From Zygnema cylindricum (lineage: Eukaryota; Streptophyta; Zygnematophyceae; Zygnematales; Zygnemataceae), in contig JBBHKE010000065.1 of assembly GCA_037447655.1 (NCBI GenBank), forward strand, positions 1 to 64,000: DNA of 64,000 nt. The letters are read 5' to 3'. The notes under the pieces are model-generated. The model was given only the letters and a program-made list of their open reading frames with translations, was not told the DNA's origin and searched no databases. The number at the start of each line of letters is the position of its first letter. Position 1 is the stretch's first letter. Positions 39,990-51,315 of this stretch are shown here, in pieces. The position numbers and the translations under genes were made by a program.

Positions 39990-41025
39990 TGAGCCTGGGG
40001 ATCTCCAAATGGTTCTAATTATAAGAACACTATAGTAAAACATTTTATTCTCAAGAGAGTGACGAACGCGATTACACTTCTCTTCATAGAATTGCATAAA
40101 TACACCGAGATTTGGGAAGCTTTGGTCAATCACTTATAGAAGTGGGACTCTTCGCAGCTGGCAGATTAAAAAAATAATGCATATACTTAAAAGAGAGGTG
40201 GGATGAATGAATATTGTAATAATCTTGCTATTTTGTTTGCTGAACTAGCTAGTGGAAGCAGTCCGCAAACTGAGAGAAAGAGAGTAAACCCCCTTATCAT
40301 AAAACTCCCTAACAGAGTGTGAGAACATTATAACAAGGCTTCAAAACTTAGGAGATACTAACTGAAAATGGAATGCTACCGTTGGAATGATTTTCGTGCG
40401 AGGAAGTACCTTAGATCTACGAAGAGGAGCTACTAGTGTACGCATTGGTAGCTAGGACAGATTGGAGAAAGCGTGATGGGAGAAGAAACGGAGACCAAAA
40501 CTTCGGAGGAAATGGAAAGGGAGGAGAACGACCTAATGGACAAGAAATATGATTTCCAAAGATGGGTGTTGTCACTTCTCTAAAAAGCCGAGACATTATA
40601 TGGCTAATTGCACAACATTGGCAGACCTAAGGATCAAAGACGGCCAGCAGAACAATAGCCAAGGAGGGGAAAAAAAGGCCCTCTTTACTATGGTGATTGG
40701 AGACGAGGAGGATGAAGAGGAATTACACATGTAAGAAGAGGAGATGGAGGAGCTTCTCCTCGATGAGAAGGTTGAGAAAGAAGAAAATAAAGTGGAAATA
40801 CCGAGAAAGCAAAAGTGTACGTTCGGAGGTTTGGAGGAGACACTGGAGGAAGGGTGGATAATTAATTTAGGTGCTTTAATGCACATGTTTAAGGACCAAA
40901 GATGGTTCACAAAAATTAGAAAAATTCCCTCGGTAGAAATAAAGTATATAGATGGGAGAGTTGTAAATACTAGCCTGGTAGGATTAGTAGAACTGAAAGT
41001 GTTAGTAAAGGGAAAACTTCTATAG
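39990..41025 (+). pseudogene. Copia G gag and protease
   Basis: Gag peptides near 40,045-40,260 align with Copia C gag 59,120-58,880. The knuckle at about 40,563-40,610 reads CCHFSKKPRHYMANC, with the second Cys replaced by Ser. The frame 40,744-41,025 carries an acidic/Glu-rich linker, then WIINLGALMHMFKDQRWFTK. In that motif the catalytic Asp position is Asn (codon 40,864-40,866), the same as in Copia C. Confidence 0.7.
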
Positions 41026-41889
41026 TCACCCTATCAAAAGTGCTTTATATACTTTATTTAAGCAAAAAAATGGTTTCTACCTCTGTCTTAGATGACAAAG
41101 AATTGTGACATACCTTATTTAAGCAAAAAATTGATTTTTACCTCTGTCTTAGATGACAAAGAATTGTTACAGGAACAATAAATGAATATTCATACCTAGC
41201 TTCAATGATGAAGTATATTTCATAGCTCAAAAGGGTAGGCATATTTCATTGTTCTAAGTAATGGAAAGAAAGGAGTGTACACGTGTGTAAATGATATGAT
41301 GTTCTAGCATAAGCATTTGGGTCATGTTCACATAGATAGACTAGAAAAATAAAAAGATAGTTGATGGACTAGAATACATAAATGAAGTAACAATGGATGA
41401 TTGTAGTGAATGTGCTCAAGGGAAACTCGAAGTATAGAAAAAACATGGAAAGAAGGAAAAAAAAATTGCACTTTATTCTCTAAAACCTAGTAGTGTTGTC
41501 GCAAAGAAAAACCAAACCCACCAAAAGATAGTTCGAGGTATGATTCACAATACTAGTCGAAAAATGTTCTTCTGGGCGACGTTATTTTGACTGCAAATTA
41601 TACTTGTACTCGGAGACTTAAATCGGTCTTCGGGAACAAAACACCAAAAGAATTGAGAACGGAAAAAATCTGACCACACAATAAATACAAACTTGGGGAT
41701 GTAATCCAATAGTTTATGTGGAGCCGACAAAGAGGAAAAAGGAATACGTTTAAAGAGTTGGATAAAAATCTTCGCTGGTTACAGTACAAAGAGGAATTTA
41801 TATCTACAATATGATCCTATTTCACAAATCCATAGTATACACTACATTTGAAGAGAATTGTCAAACGGAAAAAGCGATTGACATGAAAG

Positions 41890-43170
41890 GGGTTTTTAAG
41901 ACTAAAACCAGTGTGTCGAGAGACCTCGCGGTTGGTTTGTAAGAGGTTTCAACAAAACAAAAGCATTGAATATACGGACACTAATGTTGAAATTTTACTC
42001 ATTGCCTTGATTAGTATATTAACGACATATAAGAAAAAACACGTTCACCAAATAGATGTTGAAACAACATTTTTAAATGGGAAATTGGATGGAGAGGTGT
42101 ACATGAAGACCCCGAAGGCGTGTCTTTTCTACGTAAAAGTATATTACGACGGTTTCAATAATCAATTTGTAGATTGAAGCCGGCGCCACGCAAATGGTAC
42201 ATGCGTCTTCAGAAAATACTTGTAGAGTTTGATTTAGTACGGACTACGTTTCGTTGTTAAGTGTACGTAAAAGGTGAAATTGCAGACCAAATCATATTTT
42301 CGATATACGTGAATGATTTTTTAAGGGCGTGCGATAAGCTAGTGAGCATGAACGAGATGAAATGTTAACTTATTTTACATGTTCAAGAAATAATTTGCGA
42401 TCAAGAGGGAACCATTAAATTGAGTCACACAAAGCATTGCAAGGAAATTATTAAATCGTCATTTGTGCTAGATGCGAAAGCGCTTTCTACAGTTATCGAA
42501 TACAAATTTACAAATTAAAATTTTTGAGGAAAAATTGATGTACCATATCGCCCCACAATCGCATGCCTTACGTACTTGAGCGTTAACACACAGCTTGACA
42601 TTTCGACGAGCGTTTTGTCATTTTCCGACCCGATTGAGAGCCTAACAAAGTGCATTTCCAAGAATCTTCCATATTTTGTTGGTATTATTGATTTAGGACT
42701 TCCGTTTCCATTTGGTCCAAATTGCTTGAAGTGTTATAAATATTGCGACGCAATTGGAGCAAGGATTTTGACTTTGGAAAATCTATGTCAGATTGCATTT
42801 TTATCTTTAACGATACGTCAACAATCTTAAAATTTGCACTTATAACCAATTATCCCATTGAGGTCGATGACATCGAAATACATGGCCACGTCGATTTAAA
42901 TAAAAAAGTTATTACTTGAACTGGAAATATCCATTAGATGAATGGTTGTATATTTTGACAATATAACTTCGATAGTGACAGTGACAAGTCTAGTATTTCA
43001 CAAGAGGACAAAATAAGCACGAATTCAATGACACTTCGTGCAAAATTTGGTGACAATTAAAGAGATTTGGTTTTTTAACCTCTCTATTATAGAGGTGGCG
43101 GGTTATAAATTAACTAAGGCGATGATACGCGAAAGTTTTGTTTTGATAAAAAATGAATGCGTGAACACGT
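41890..43170 (+). pseudogene. Copia G reverse transcriptase and RNase H remnants
   Basis: VHQIDVETTFLNGKLDGEVY, LKPAPRKWYMRLQKIL and FSIYVNDFL (YVDD changed to YVND) are followed by YRPTIACLTYLSVNTQLDI. RNase H follows with VGIIDLGLPF, PLRSMTSKYMAT, VVYFDNITSIV and FHKRTK. Each motif is recognisable only when frames are joined. No activity is possible. Confidence 0.65.
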
Positions 43171-46100
43171 TGTCGTTTACCATTTTCTTTTCCTTTGTTT
43201 TTCGTTTCACCGTGATCAATAGAAATAGTTTGACAATCGAATTTAGAGTTTGGTAAAAAGCAAGTCTAATGATTTGACTTGCTACAAATTGTACCTTGAG
43301 ATTTAGAGATGTACATTTTTTTCGGGAATTATGTGGTGGAAGAAAAGTTTTATCTAAACGTTATACTCTTTGGTCAATTACCTTTCTCTTATGGAAAATG
43401 CTTTAGCTTTTGGTGTGACGATCTCTACCTTGTGTGGTGTCGATTTTATCAGCCATAAGTAGAAATGGAAAAACTACAAGATGAAATGGACACTAAACAC
43501 GAAAACAAAACACCATTTAAAAAAAAGGAACAGTAAACCCAAATATGGAAGCACACGACGAAAACGGCGTGGACAAATAAACTTAGACGCGACCGTCAAC
43601 ACTTGTGACGGATTCGATATTCGTCGGTTTGCTAAAAGGTTGATGAGCGTGGTTTCGCAAAATATATCTAACAATCTTAATCTGAGAAAACAAGAGATTG
43701 AGGCGTAAAATAAGAGGCATTGATTGATAAGTTTATAGAGTACAATATTTAACCTTACAACAAAAGATTACACTATGATTATAACCTTATACCTTATGCC
43801 ATATACTTTACATTTTGAAAATGTATTTTTTAACCGAAATAGGGAATTAAAAAAGCCAAAAATATAAGGGAAAAAATGCGATATGAGAATATAATGAAAA
43901 CGTTATATCAAATTATGTTGCAAATGTAGGTAAATTGATGAATAAATTGTTGTTATAACAAAAAGAATGATAAATTAAAAAAGTTAGAAGTGGTTTTTGA
44001 AGTGTCTTGGAAGAGTTTGGGAAATGTTTTGTAGGAGGTTTACAAGTAACATACTTGCAATTTGGGAGGAGGTTTATAAGTGCGGTTTCCTAGTTTTGGG
44101 GGGAAGGAATTTCCAATTTTGGGGGAGGGGAAGAATGGAAAAAAAAAGGTTGATAAATGCAATGGTGTGAAAATAAAAAATATTATATACATATAAAATT
44201 AATATCGATAATTTACATGTATAAACACATTAATAACATAATTTGTCAAAAAATTATACGTTTGGATATTTCCGATTTAACAAATACCTTAGAATACTTT
44301 ACCAAAAAATAAAGATTTCGTTATTATAAAAATTAAATATCTAAAGTTTCACTCGTCAAGCGGTCCTCAAAGATAGTTTGAAAAATTAACTTTTTTGAGG
44401 ATGAAAAGAAAATGATCAATAGATATAGATAGTTTACTCTAATAAGAGTGAAAAAGACTACCGGAAAAAAGTGTGATGAGAAACAAAGAGAAAGAAAAGG
44501 TCATAATAAAAAGGGCAACGGTCAAAAAAAAAATAAGCACAAAAAATGTAATCGCTTTGGCATTTGTTCACCCACGGATTTTTTTTTTTTCGGTGTGTTT
44601 GAAGGGCCAAACTTTTCACAAAAAAAAGGACACGGATAATAATGAATGTTCCCCAAATGATATTTTTTTTGCACTTAATGGAGTTCTCCCATGTTTACTT
44701 TTAAATCGTAGACTCGTTTTAACAAAACACTAAAGACCAAATTTACATCTTTTCTCATTACTAATACGTATCCGTTTGATAAATATCTCCAAGGGTAGAT
44801 TTTCGCATTTGGTTTTTTGCTTTTTGGTATTTTCATTTTGTTTTATGTTTTGTTGTTTTTTCACATTCTATACCATATCTTTGTTTTCTTTCGAGGGTAA
44901 AACCTTCAATTAACATGGTCCCACACTACTTTCATCGGTACAACTAGCCTTAGGACAGGGACAAACGTGTTAAAGATCTTTAAAATATAATTTTTGCTAC
45001 TCATTTGAGTTCTTGATGTTTTTAAATCTTAAATTCATTCTACCAAAATATATTAAACCAAAATTTGATCATTTTTACTTGGTGGGTCTAATGAGTTTGA
45101 TAAAACTCGATTATGACTCGGTTTTCATATATGGTACTTCAATTTACTAAAACCAACCTTGGGCCCTTTAATCAGGAAACACGTCGATTACATTATGCTT
45201 ATCTTAAAGAAAAAAAAAAACAACAAACAAACAAACAATTCACCAACAGTCAAGGGAGATTACATTTTGGCATAAATGGACTCACCTTGACCAATCAAAC
45301 TCCATTTTGGGAAGTCACCCCCATTAGAAAGCAGTTTCTAAAGCGCCTTTAAAATATGTTTTTAAACCTCAACCTCTTTCGACCATTTGCCTAGATGTAT
45401 TTCCTCTTGTGAACTAATTCTGCCTTCACTAATAGTGTTTTGGTCTGTCACCAAAGAGACAGAACAAAAAAGAATAAATAAACAATTCTGAAATCAGATT
45501 TGGAACTGACTTTAAAAACTAGTTTCTTTCCTTTCATGCAACAAAAACAAAGAGTTTTGAAATAACACTAAAAAAAGCCTATACAACAAATTTTATTCCA
45601 CCGGAAAACCAACAGAAAGGTTCCGAAATCAGATTAAAAATCCAAAAAGTTTTTTTTTTTCAAAAAAACAAAAAAAAATAAAAAACATAAAATATAAATT
45701 CAAATCTAAACCTTCTCAGCAAAGTAATAAATCAAAAATATAACACGTCGTTTCAAAATTTTGGCTAGGTTTGGTATAAAGTACAATGAATAACTTTCCC
45801 GCCAACAAATATTGGACAGGAATTATCATACACATGAGAAAATCCACATGAAAATCAAGCTTATTTTTAAACAAAGCGATCAAATTGAAAAACAACCTTT
45901 TACAGCAAGTAATATAGAATATATGTTTATGCAAACTCCTAAAAAAAACATCAATAATTGAACACACAAAATATGAAAAGTAACAAAAAACTAAGGTAAG
46001 GCATGCACACAACTATCACACTTACATTAAACTAACAACATTGCTGTTAAGTAAAATCTTTAGCAGTACATGGACCAAAAAAAAAAAAAAATCCAAAAAG

Positions 46101-47058
46101 GAACAAAAATTGAAGAAATAAAGACAACAACAAAAGAATGCACAATTTCTCACCAATGATGAAAAAAAACCATTTCACTTTACGTTTAAAAAAAGGAGAT
46201 TAAAATTGCGAAGTAGATGTGTTAATCCAATACGCGAAGTGACCTCGAGAGAAACTGCAAAAAAAAAAAACATGTCCTCTTGCTATGCATAGTTTCATTA
46301 CTTACTGAACATTATTCCACAGCTGCAAACATCCAAAGTTTCCCACTCTAATACTCAAAAACCATCCACATTCAGTTTATAATCCACATTAAAAGTTAGT
46401 GAAAACTATTGCAAACGGCTCTATAGAGCACCCTTATTTATCATAAGAAAAAAGTCACCTATTACCTCTGAAATATGGAAAGACATTTACCTGTTTTAGC
46501 AGCTCTTTTAAAAACTAGTGTGACAACTCGGATTCCTTAGTTTCCAAAGAATCTAGAGATTTCGCACCAGAATCTGAAAAAACTCCAAAAATTCCATCAG
46601 CAAACCTATATTGTAAACACCAAGTCAAGTGAAAAAGTGTTATAAAACCCTAACACACACATTGTATTTTTAACAATATTAAAGACAGAGAACAGGATAC
46701 TACATATACTCAGAAAATTCCTTACACAAACTACATCCAAGTTTCCTATATTGAAAAAGAAAGCAGCTATCCAATGGCAAGAACTAGAGCAACTTCCAAA
46801 TCAATTACACAAGTAAGTCATTCATTTTGTAACAAACTCATTTTTCTAACTGCATCTCAAAAGCTTTTCAAAAATTAAAATACATCAAAGAAAAAAATAT
46901 GACATTTTACAAAAGATCTATTTATTTACATGCAAAGTTTCACCGGACCTTCCACCGAATCTTCCAAGAACAAATCATTGCTCATATCTCAAAATCGACC
47001 CTCCGCCGCAAACTGTGGACAAAGGAAGCTGCTGCAGCAGCCGTGGCTATTGTCACAG
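43171..47058. other. Long AT-rich stretch, no gene seen
   Basis: Nearly 4 kb of AT-rich DNA with A/T homopolymers (44,580-44,590, 45,650-45,675, 46,078-46,090, 46,259-46,271). Open frames are short, Lys/Asn- or Phe-rich, and without motifs on either strand. A GGGAGGGG-type patch lies near 44,095-44,130. I recognise no RNA gene, LTR or inverted-repeat element. Confidence 0.5.
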
Positions 47059-47465
47059 TATGTCACAGTATTCTTGCCTACAGGATGTCACAGGATTCTT
47101 GGCTACAGGATGTCACAGGATTCTTGGCTACAGAATGTCACAGGATTCTTGGCTACAGAATGTCACAGGATTCTTGGCTACAGAATGTCGCAGGATTCTT
47201 GGCTACAGAATGTCACAGGATTCTTGGCTACAGGATGTCACAGGATTCTTGGCTACAGGATGTCACAGGATTCTTGGCTACAGGATGTCACAAGATTCTT
47301 GGCTATAGGATGTCACAGGATTCTTGGCTACAGAATGTCACAGGATTCTTGGCTAGAGAATGTCACAAAATTCTTGGCTACAGGATGTCACAGGATTCTT
47401 GGCTACAGAATGTCACAGAATTCTTGGCTACAAGATGTCACAGGATTCTTGGCTACAGAAGGTCC
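47059..47465. repeat. 25-bp minisatellite, about 16 copies, all plus frames open
   Basis: The unit is CAGGATGTCACAGGATTCTT plus GGCTA, with variants GAATGTCACAGG and GAATGTCGCAGG. The first unit is more diverged (CAGTATTCTTGCC). Because 25 leaves remainder one when divided by three and no unit contains a stop in any plus frame, all three plus frames are open. Each cycles through the same 25-residue pattern (MSQDSWLQ, DVTGFLAT, ECHRILGYR). This is a property of the repeat, not evidence of a gene. Confidence 0.95.
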
Positions 47466-47521
47466 TCTTCAAAATGATGTTTCTCTCCTAAAACCTGTTA
47501 TTCTGTTAAGCAGATTCAAAC

Positions 47522-47828
47522 CATAGTTCAAAAGTAGGCGTTTTTATGGTAGGCCTTTGGTCGGCGCCTTTATCGTAAGTTGTGTTATGGGCTTTTCATG
47601 TGAACCTCTTCGATCGCTACTTTGATCAGCGACCGTCCGATCGTCCTAGTCTGACGTAGTAAATAAATTTCTTTGGTCCGAATGTTTTAATTGGTCCAAT
47701 TATTCGTCCAAATGTTTTAATTGGTCCAAATAGGTCCAAATACAATAATGGGTCTTAAGGTCATCCTTTATGTTTTGCGTACAATAAGCATATTGTATGG
47801 GCCTACTTTCACCTACTTTTGAACTATG
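47522..47828. mobile_element. hAT-like MITE, 307 bp, perfect 17-bp inverted repeats
   Basis: CATAGTTCAAAAGTAGG at 47,522-47,538 is exactly inverted as CCTACTTTTGAACTATG at 47,812-47,828. Flanks are ATTCAAAC (left) and ATTCAATT (right), an 8-bp target duplication with two mismatches, as for hAT elements. The interior has repeated AATTGGTCCAA and GTCCAAAT phrases and no open frame. Confidence 0.7.
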
Positions 47829-48620
47829 ATTCAATTAGGGAGTGTAATCTGAAGAGAAGTATAAAACTTTAAAAGAAGTAGAAAACTTCAAAAGGTGAAA
47901 TCTTTACGAGCACCCGCACAAAGATATCAAAATCAGTACGCTAGACTGTAAGTAAAACATGGTATAATCGGTTTGAAATATACTTTGTTTTAAACAAATT
48001 TTTCAACACCTTAAATCACGGTGTGCGACTGTCTGTGCGACGTCGTTCAGCTGTCGCGGACGACCACGACTGATCAACCGCGGCGGTGTTCAAAAAACCT
48101 AAGAGGTTTCTAAACGACACTTGGCGTCATCCGGCAGCTAGCGACAATTGTTCGTTGACACATGGCGCAACTCGAAGCGAACTCCCGGTGATGAATGGAG
48201 ATCTTAGGGTATGTGTCCATGTATTCGTAGCTTTTCATTAGCGATCAGATTATGCGTTGCCACATGACACTCTCACACGTTTAAGTGCATTACGCATATA
48301 AAAAAAAAAAAAACGATGATGGCTGTCGGATATAGCGTGAACAAAAGGAGCTCTCGTCCCAGTAGGTGTTGCCAACAATCGTACGGACACGATTACTAAT
48401 CAAGGTTCCATCATGTCGCACCACCAAGGCACAGATCGCCCACGTTCGTTATTGCCATTGTTACCACGAAGGTTTCTCTTCAAACGCCTAGAATAGTCAA
48501 AGATTTTAAAAGCACAAAATCTGAACATCACATATGCACGGACGACTAAATTGAAGATTTGTAGAATTGTATTAAATTTTAAGATTTGTAAATGTGTAAT
48601 TCATAATTGAACGAATTGTA
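47829..48620. other. Moderately GC-rich spacer, no gene seen
   Basis: Contains a CG-rich patch (48,020-48,200; GTGCGACGTCGTTCAGC, GGCGTCATCCGGCAGC) that stands out from its AT-rich surroundings. No open frame or repeat partner was recognised. Confidence 0.4.
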
Positions 48621-48649
48621 TCATTCTATTTTAAAAACAAAGTCCTTTC

Positions 48650-49058
48650 TGCGAAGGTCAATGGAATGCAAAAAAAAAGACAGAGCATATCTACCCTCAA
48701 ATGTTTGTTCGTCATTTTAGGGGATTTGAAAGCACATGACCTACGCCACATGAAAGGTTGTTCTCTCGTTTCCATCGTGGATCGCATCTGACTTTTCCAA
48801 GTGTACCAATTGTACATGTCCTGTGTGTGGGTAGTGTCCTCATTGAAAAGACTAGAGGACACTTGCCACGCACGAGATAGCACGAAATTTTCTTCCGAAA
48901 AAACAAAATTGGATGGCTAAAGTTACCACACAAAATTTTGGGAAATCTTGCCAAATCTCCAATAAACATGTTTGAAAAAAAAAAACAATACGGCTTGGTG
49001 CAAAAATGTACGGTTTCAAGTAAACAAACACATTATTTCGCTTGACGGAGGTTCACCC
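48650..49058 (-). mobile_element. Dispersed inverted-repeat element fragment
   Basis: The right end (minus strand GGGTGAACCTCCGTCAAGCG) matches the repeat at 2219-2240. Interior bases 48,833-48,885 match 2994-3100 (AGTGTCCTC...GAGGACACT, TTGCCACGC). The same family is thus present in two distant places. No coding sequence. Class unknown. Confidence 0.45.
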
Positions 49059-49510
49059 TCTGTGTAAAACTTTTATGTTAGCATAGAATAAGGTTAAACT
49101 GCCATCAGGCGGGATAGGTTTACTGGTATCAATATCTTGCAAAATCTTCAAGTAGGTCGAAATAGTAAACACCTCTGAAATTCCGTGGTCTCCATTAACC
49201 AACAAAATTAGCAGCCTATGTAAAGCCTCTACGATAATATTTGCCCCTTTCACTTTCTCACTCAATAAGTGCCCCCCAGGCAAAAAAATATTCTTACCAC
49301 CCTCACCCCTGTGAGGACAAGACTCCCTTGAGTCAAACGCAAAAATAATCACTGAATTTGCTCCCTTATGCAGTAAGTTATGGCTGGCCAAAGATGGCTT
49401 ATAAATACAAAAGGTCACCTAGAGAGAGGCGCCTCAAATACGCTAAGTCCCTTAACTCCTACTCATAAATACCTACTACTCTACCCTTGGCCAATCAAAA
49501 GAGTGTATAG

Positions 49511-49563
49511 TACAAGAAGGTACAGTGGTCGATTGTACTTCTTGTACGACCATTGTACAACAT
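49511..49563. other. Interlocked inverted repeats (pseudoknot-capable)
   Basis: GTACAAGAAG pairs with CTTCTTGTAC, while GTACAGTGGTCG pairs with CGACCATTGTAC. The four arms occur in the order 1-2-1'-2', so the two stems cross. The other LTR (59,830-59,880) keeps the first stem in part and the second with wobble or one mismatch. Confidence 0.55.
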
Positions 49564-49864
49564 GGCCTTTTGGTTGACACTTGTCAACTTGGGAGCCATC
49601 GTTCCTCCTCCCATCTTTCCCGGCATCCAATGATGTGTCACCACGTGGCAAAGCGCGCCCCGCTGTTCGGAAGCCGCCAAATATTCATTCGGGTTTGGCG
49701 AGGACGACGAAGGCCGTCGGATCATATATTTTACACGGGTAGATTCGCGTCCGCGAGTGCCGTTTTACTATAGATGTCGTTCCGTCAATTTTGGCTTGTT
49801 TAAGTCAAACTGACGTTTCGATAACACTTTAATTAAACACCGAACCATTTACGTGTATCGTCTC

Positions 49865-49945
49865 TTTTACGCCTAAGTGGATAAGGCGTACATCTATATA
49901 GTTCTTTGTAGACCCAGGTTCAAATCCTGCTAAAAGCAGCATTTT
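49865..49945 (+). other. tRNA-like A/B-box segment in LTR
   Basis: The sequence contains CTAAGTGGATAAGG, like a pol III A box, and about 45 bp later GGTTCAAATCC, a B box. The same pair occurs in the other LTR (60,185-60,255), where an intervening GGAGTAC/GTACTCC stem is perfect. It does not fold as a standard functional tRNA by my reading, so I treat it as tRNA-derived or SINE-like. Confidence 0.4.
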
Positions 49946-50083
49946 GGTAATTTATCAATCTGTTTGATTGCTTGCTTGTCTGCCTGTTTCTTTCAAAGTA
50001 TGGCGCCAGCTATGGTGACTCTCTCCCTCTCTTTACTATAGATTCTAAATTAACAATTGAATATTAATTACTTATTTTCAACA

Positions 50084-50189
50084 CACCCCTCAATTCTTAG
50101 TCAACTTTTAATTTAAGTCCACAATTTTCTCTGCTGAATTTTAACTTAGGAGAAGGCACCGGTTTTGTCATCATGTCTGCAATCATCTT
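50084..50189 (-). pseudogene. Copia C polypurine tract and polyprotein C-terminus
   Basis: On the minus strand MIADMMTKP and SPKLKF, the usual end of copia RNase H, are followed by a stop and GAATTGAGGGGTG, the polypurine tract next to the 3' LTR. It continues from 55,189 onward across the Copia D insertion. Confidence 0.8.
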
Positions 50190-51302
50190 TGTTGTTCTGA
50201 AACTCAGTTTCGTGTGTAAGCTTAAATTCGTGTGTAATTGCTAATTGGGTCAAATATGGAGGATCGAATTGATTCACGGATTGGGGGAGCGAACGTACGG
50301 ATAACTAAAGTAACGTAAGGGACTCTTTGAGTGGGGTGACTCACCATTGATAAATGGACGACGGATCGCGAAGCGATCCAATGTGGAATGAACGAAATGT
50401 TCAAACAGGCATCGCCGTTACGGCGCAGTTGCCACGCAGACAGGACAACGCAGCTACGGTTATTTTGGATGAATATGCTCCACCAGTACAGAGCAACTGC
50501 GACGCAGACAAGTCAACGCAACTGTGGTTACCTTGATGTGATCCGTACGGACAAAGCAGTTGAAGCAACTGCGGATAATATAACTAGTATACATTGTGAG
50601 TAATGATATTTGTTTAGTGGTTACTTAGCGGTAGCTTGGATTTTGACGTACAAAGATTGTGGAGATGTCGGTGTAAATATTATGTACAACATAGGTTTGT
50701 CTTTTTGCTATTAAGTTATTAGTGTAGATTTGGTCGGTCTGACATACCTCGAACTATTCGAGTATACTTAAAATAGTTTAGGAAGATGGTAGATACCGTA
50801 CGGCTGGTATGCCTCCGTAGATTCACTAGTGAACTCTCTGAGTATAACTCGTAGGAATCAGAATATTTTGAGCATCATAATCAAGTTTAATCAAAGCAAT
50901 GGCAGACTGTTGTCTGCACTTTGACCTATTGGTGTGATCACTCTGTTTGGTGCTTTCATGTGAAACTTTATAAAGCTTTTCTATGACATAGAATCTGTAT
51001 GTGTGTGAAGTTTCATTATATTCTATTATCTCAATGAGATTTTGTGAGAAGTCAAAGTGGTTAATTTGTTAGGCTGTCAGCTGTTTTTGGGAAACTCTAG
51101 AGCTTGTTTCTTCTAGATCCCTTAGTGGATTTGGTTATAACTCTGGGAGTTGAAAGTGTCTATAATATAATGCCAATTGGTGCAGTTTAAAGTGATTTTG
51201 ATTATTGTGGAGTAATCTGTGCTGTCGCAAACACAACTGTTTGAAGAGTAGTCTGTGGTGCTTCTTAGAGTAATCCAGGGCTGAAATAGGCTATGGACAA
51301 TA
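50190..51302 (+). repeat. Copia D 5' LTR
   Basis: 1113 bp, starting TGTTGTTCTGAAAC. Its end, GGACAATA, should be GGACAACA (as in the 3' LTR), giving TGTTGT...ACAACA inverted termini. It matches 54,077-55,188 throughout with scattered changes. Confidence 0.9.
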
Positions 51303-51315
51303 GGTTATGGGCCCA
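51303..51315 (+). other. Copia D primer-binding site (internal initiator-tRNA type)
   Basis: GGTTATGGGCCCA immediately follows the LTR and is the exact complement of TGGGCCCATAACC in the anticodon arm of plant initiator tRNA-Met. This points to priming by a tRNA fragment rather than by the tRNA 3' end. Confidence 0.7.

Larger units (their letters stand above)
39990..43170 (+). mobile_element. Copia G: very old C-family Ty1/copia fossil
   Basis: Domains occur in the right order on the plus strand: gag (FILKRVTNAI..., YTEIWEALVNHLYRSGTL, GGMNEYCNNLAILFAELASG), degraded zinc knuckle, protease (WIINLGALMHM), pre-integrase scraps, RT (HQIDVETTFLNGKLDGEVYM, IYVNDFL), and RNase H scraps to about 43,170. 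No LTR was recognised. Gag and protease match Copia C more closely than Copia A/B. Numerous stops and frameshifts indicate great age. Confidence 0.7.
49176..50083 (-). repeat. Copia C 3' LTR
   Basis: 908 bp, plus-strand ends TGAAATTCCGTGG and ATTTTCAACA. Near-identical partner at 59,494-60,407. Contains an interlocked inverted repeat (49,511-49,563) and a tRNA-like segment (49,865-49,945). Confidence 0.9.

Noticed and set aside
47059-47465. CRISPR array
   Set aside because: Units are contiguous with no unique spacers, and the surroundings are eukaryotic retrotransposons.
46899-47526. Open frames of 192 and 198 codons across the minisatellite
   Set aside because: They are a consequence of a stop-free 25-bp unit and exist in all three frames; no other gene features.
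49053-49418. 121-codon minus-strand open frame at the left edge of Copia C
   Set aside because: It spans the LTR boundary, so it cannot be one ancestral gene; no domain.
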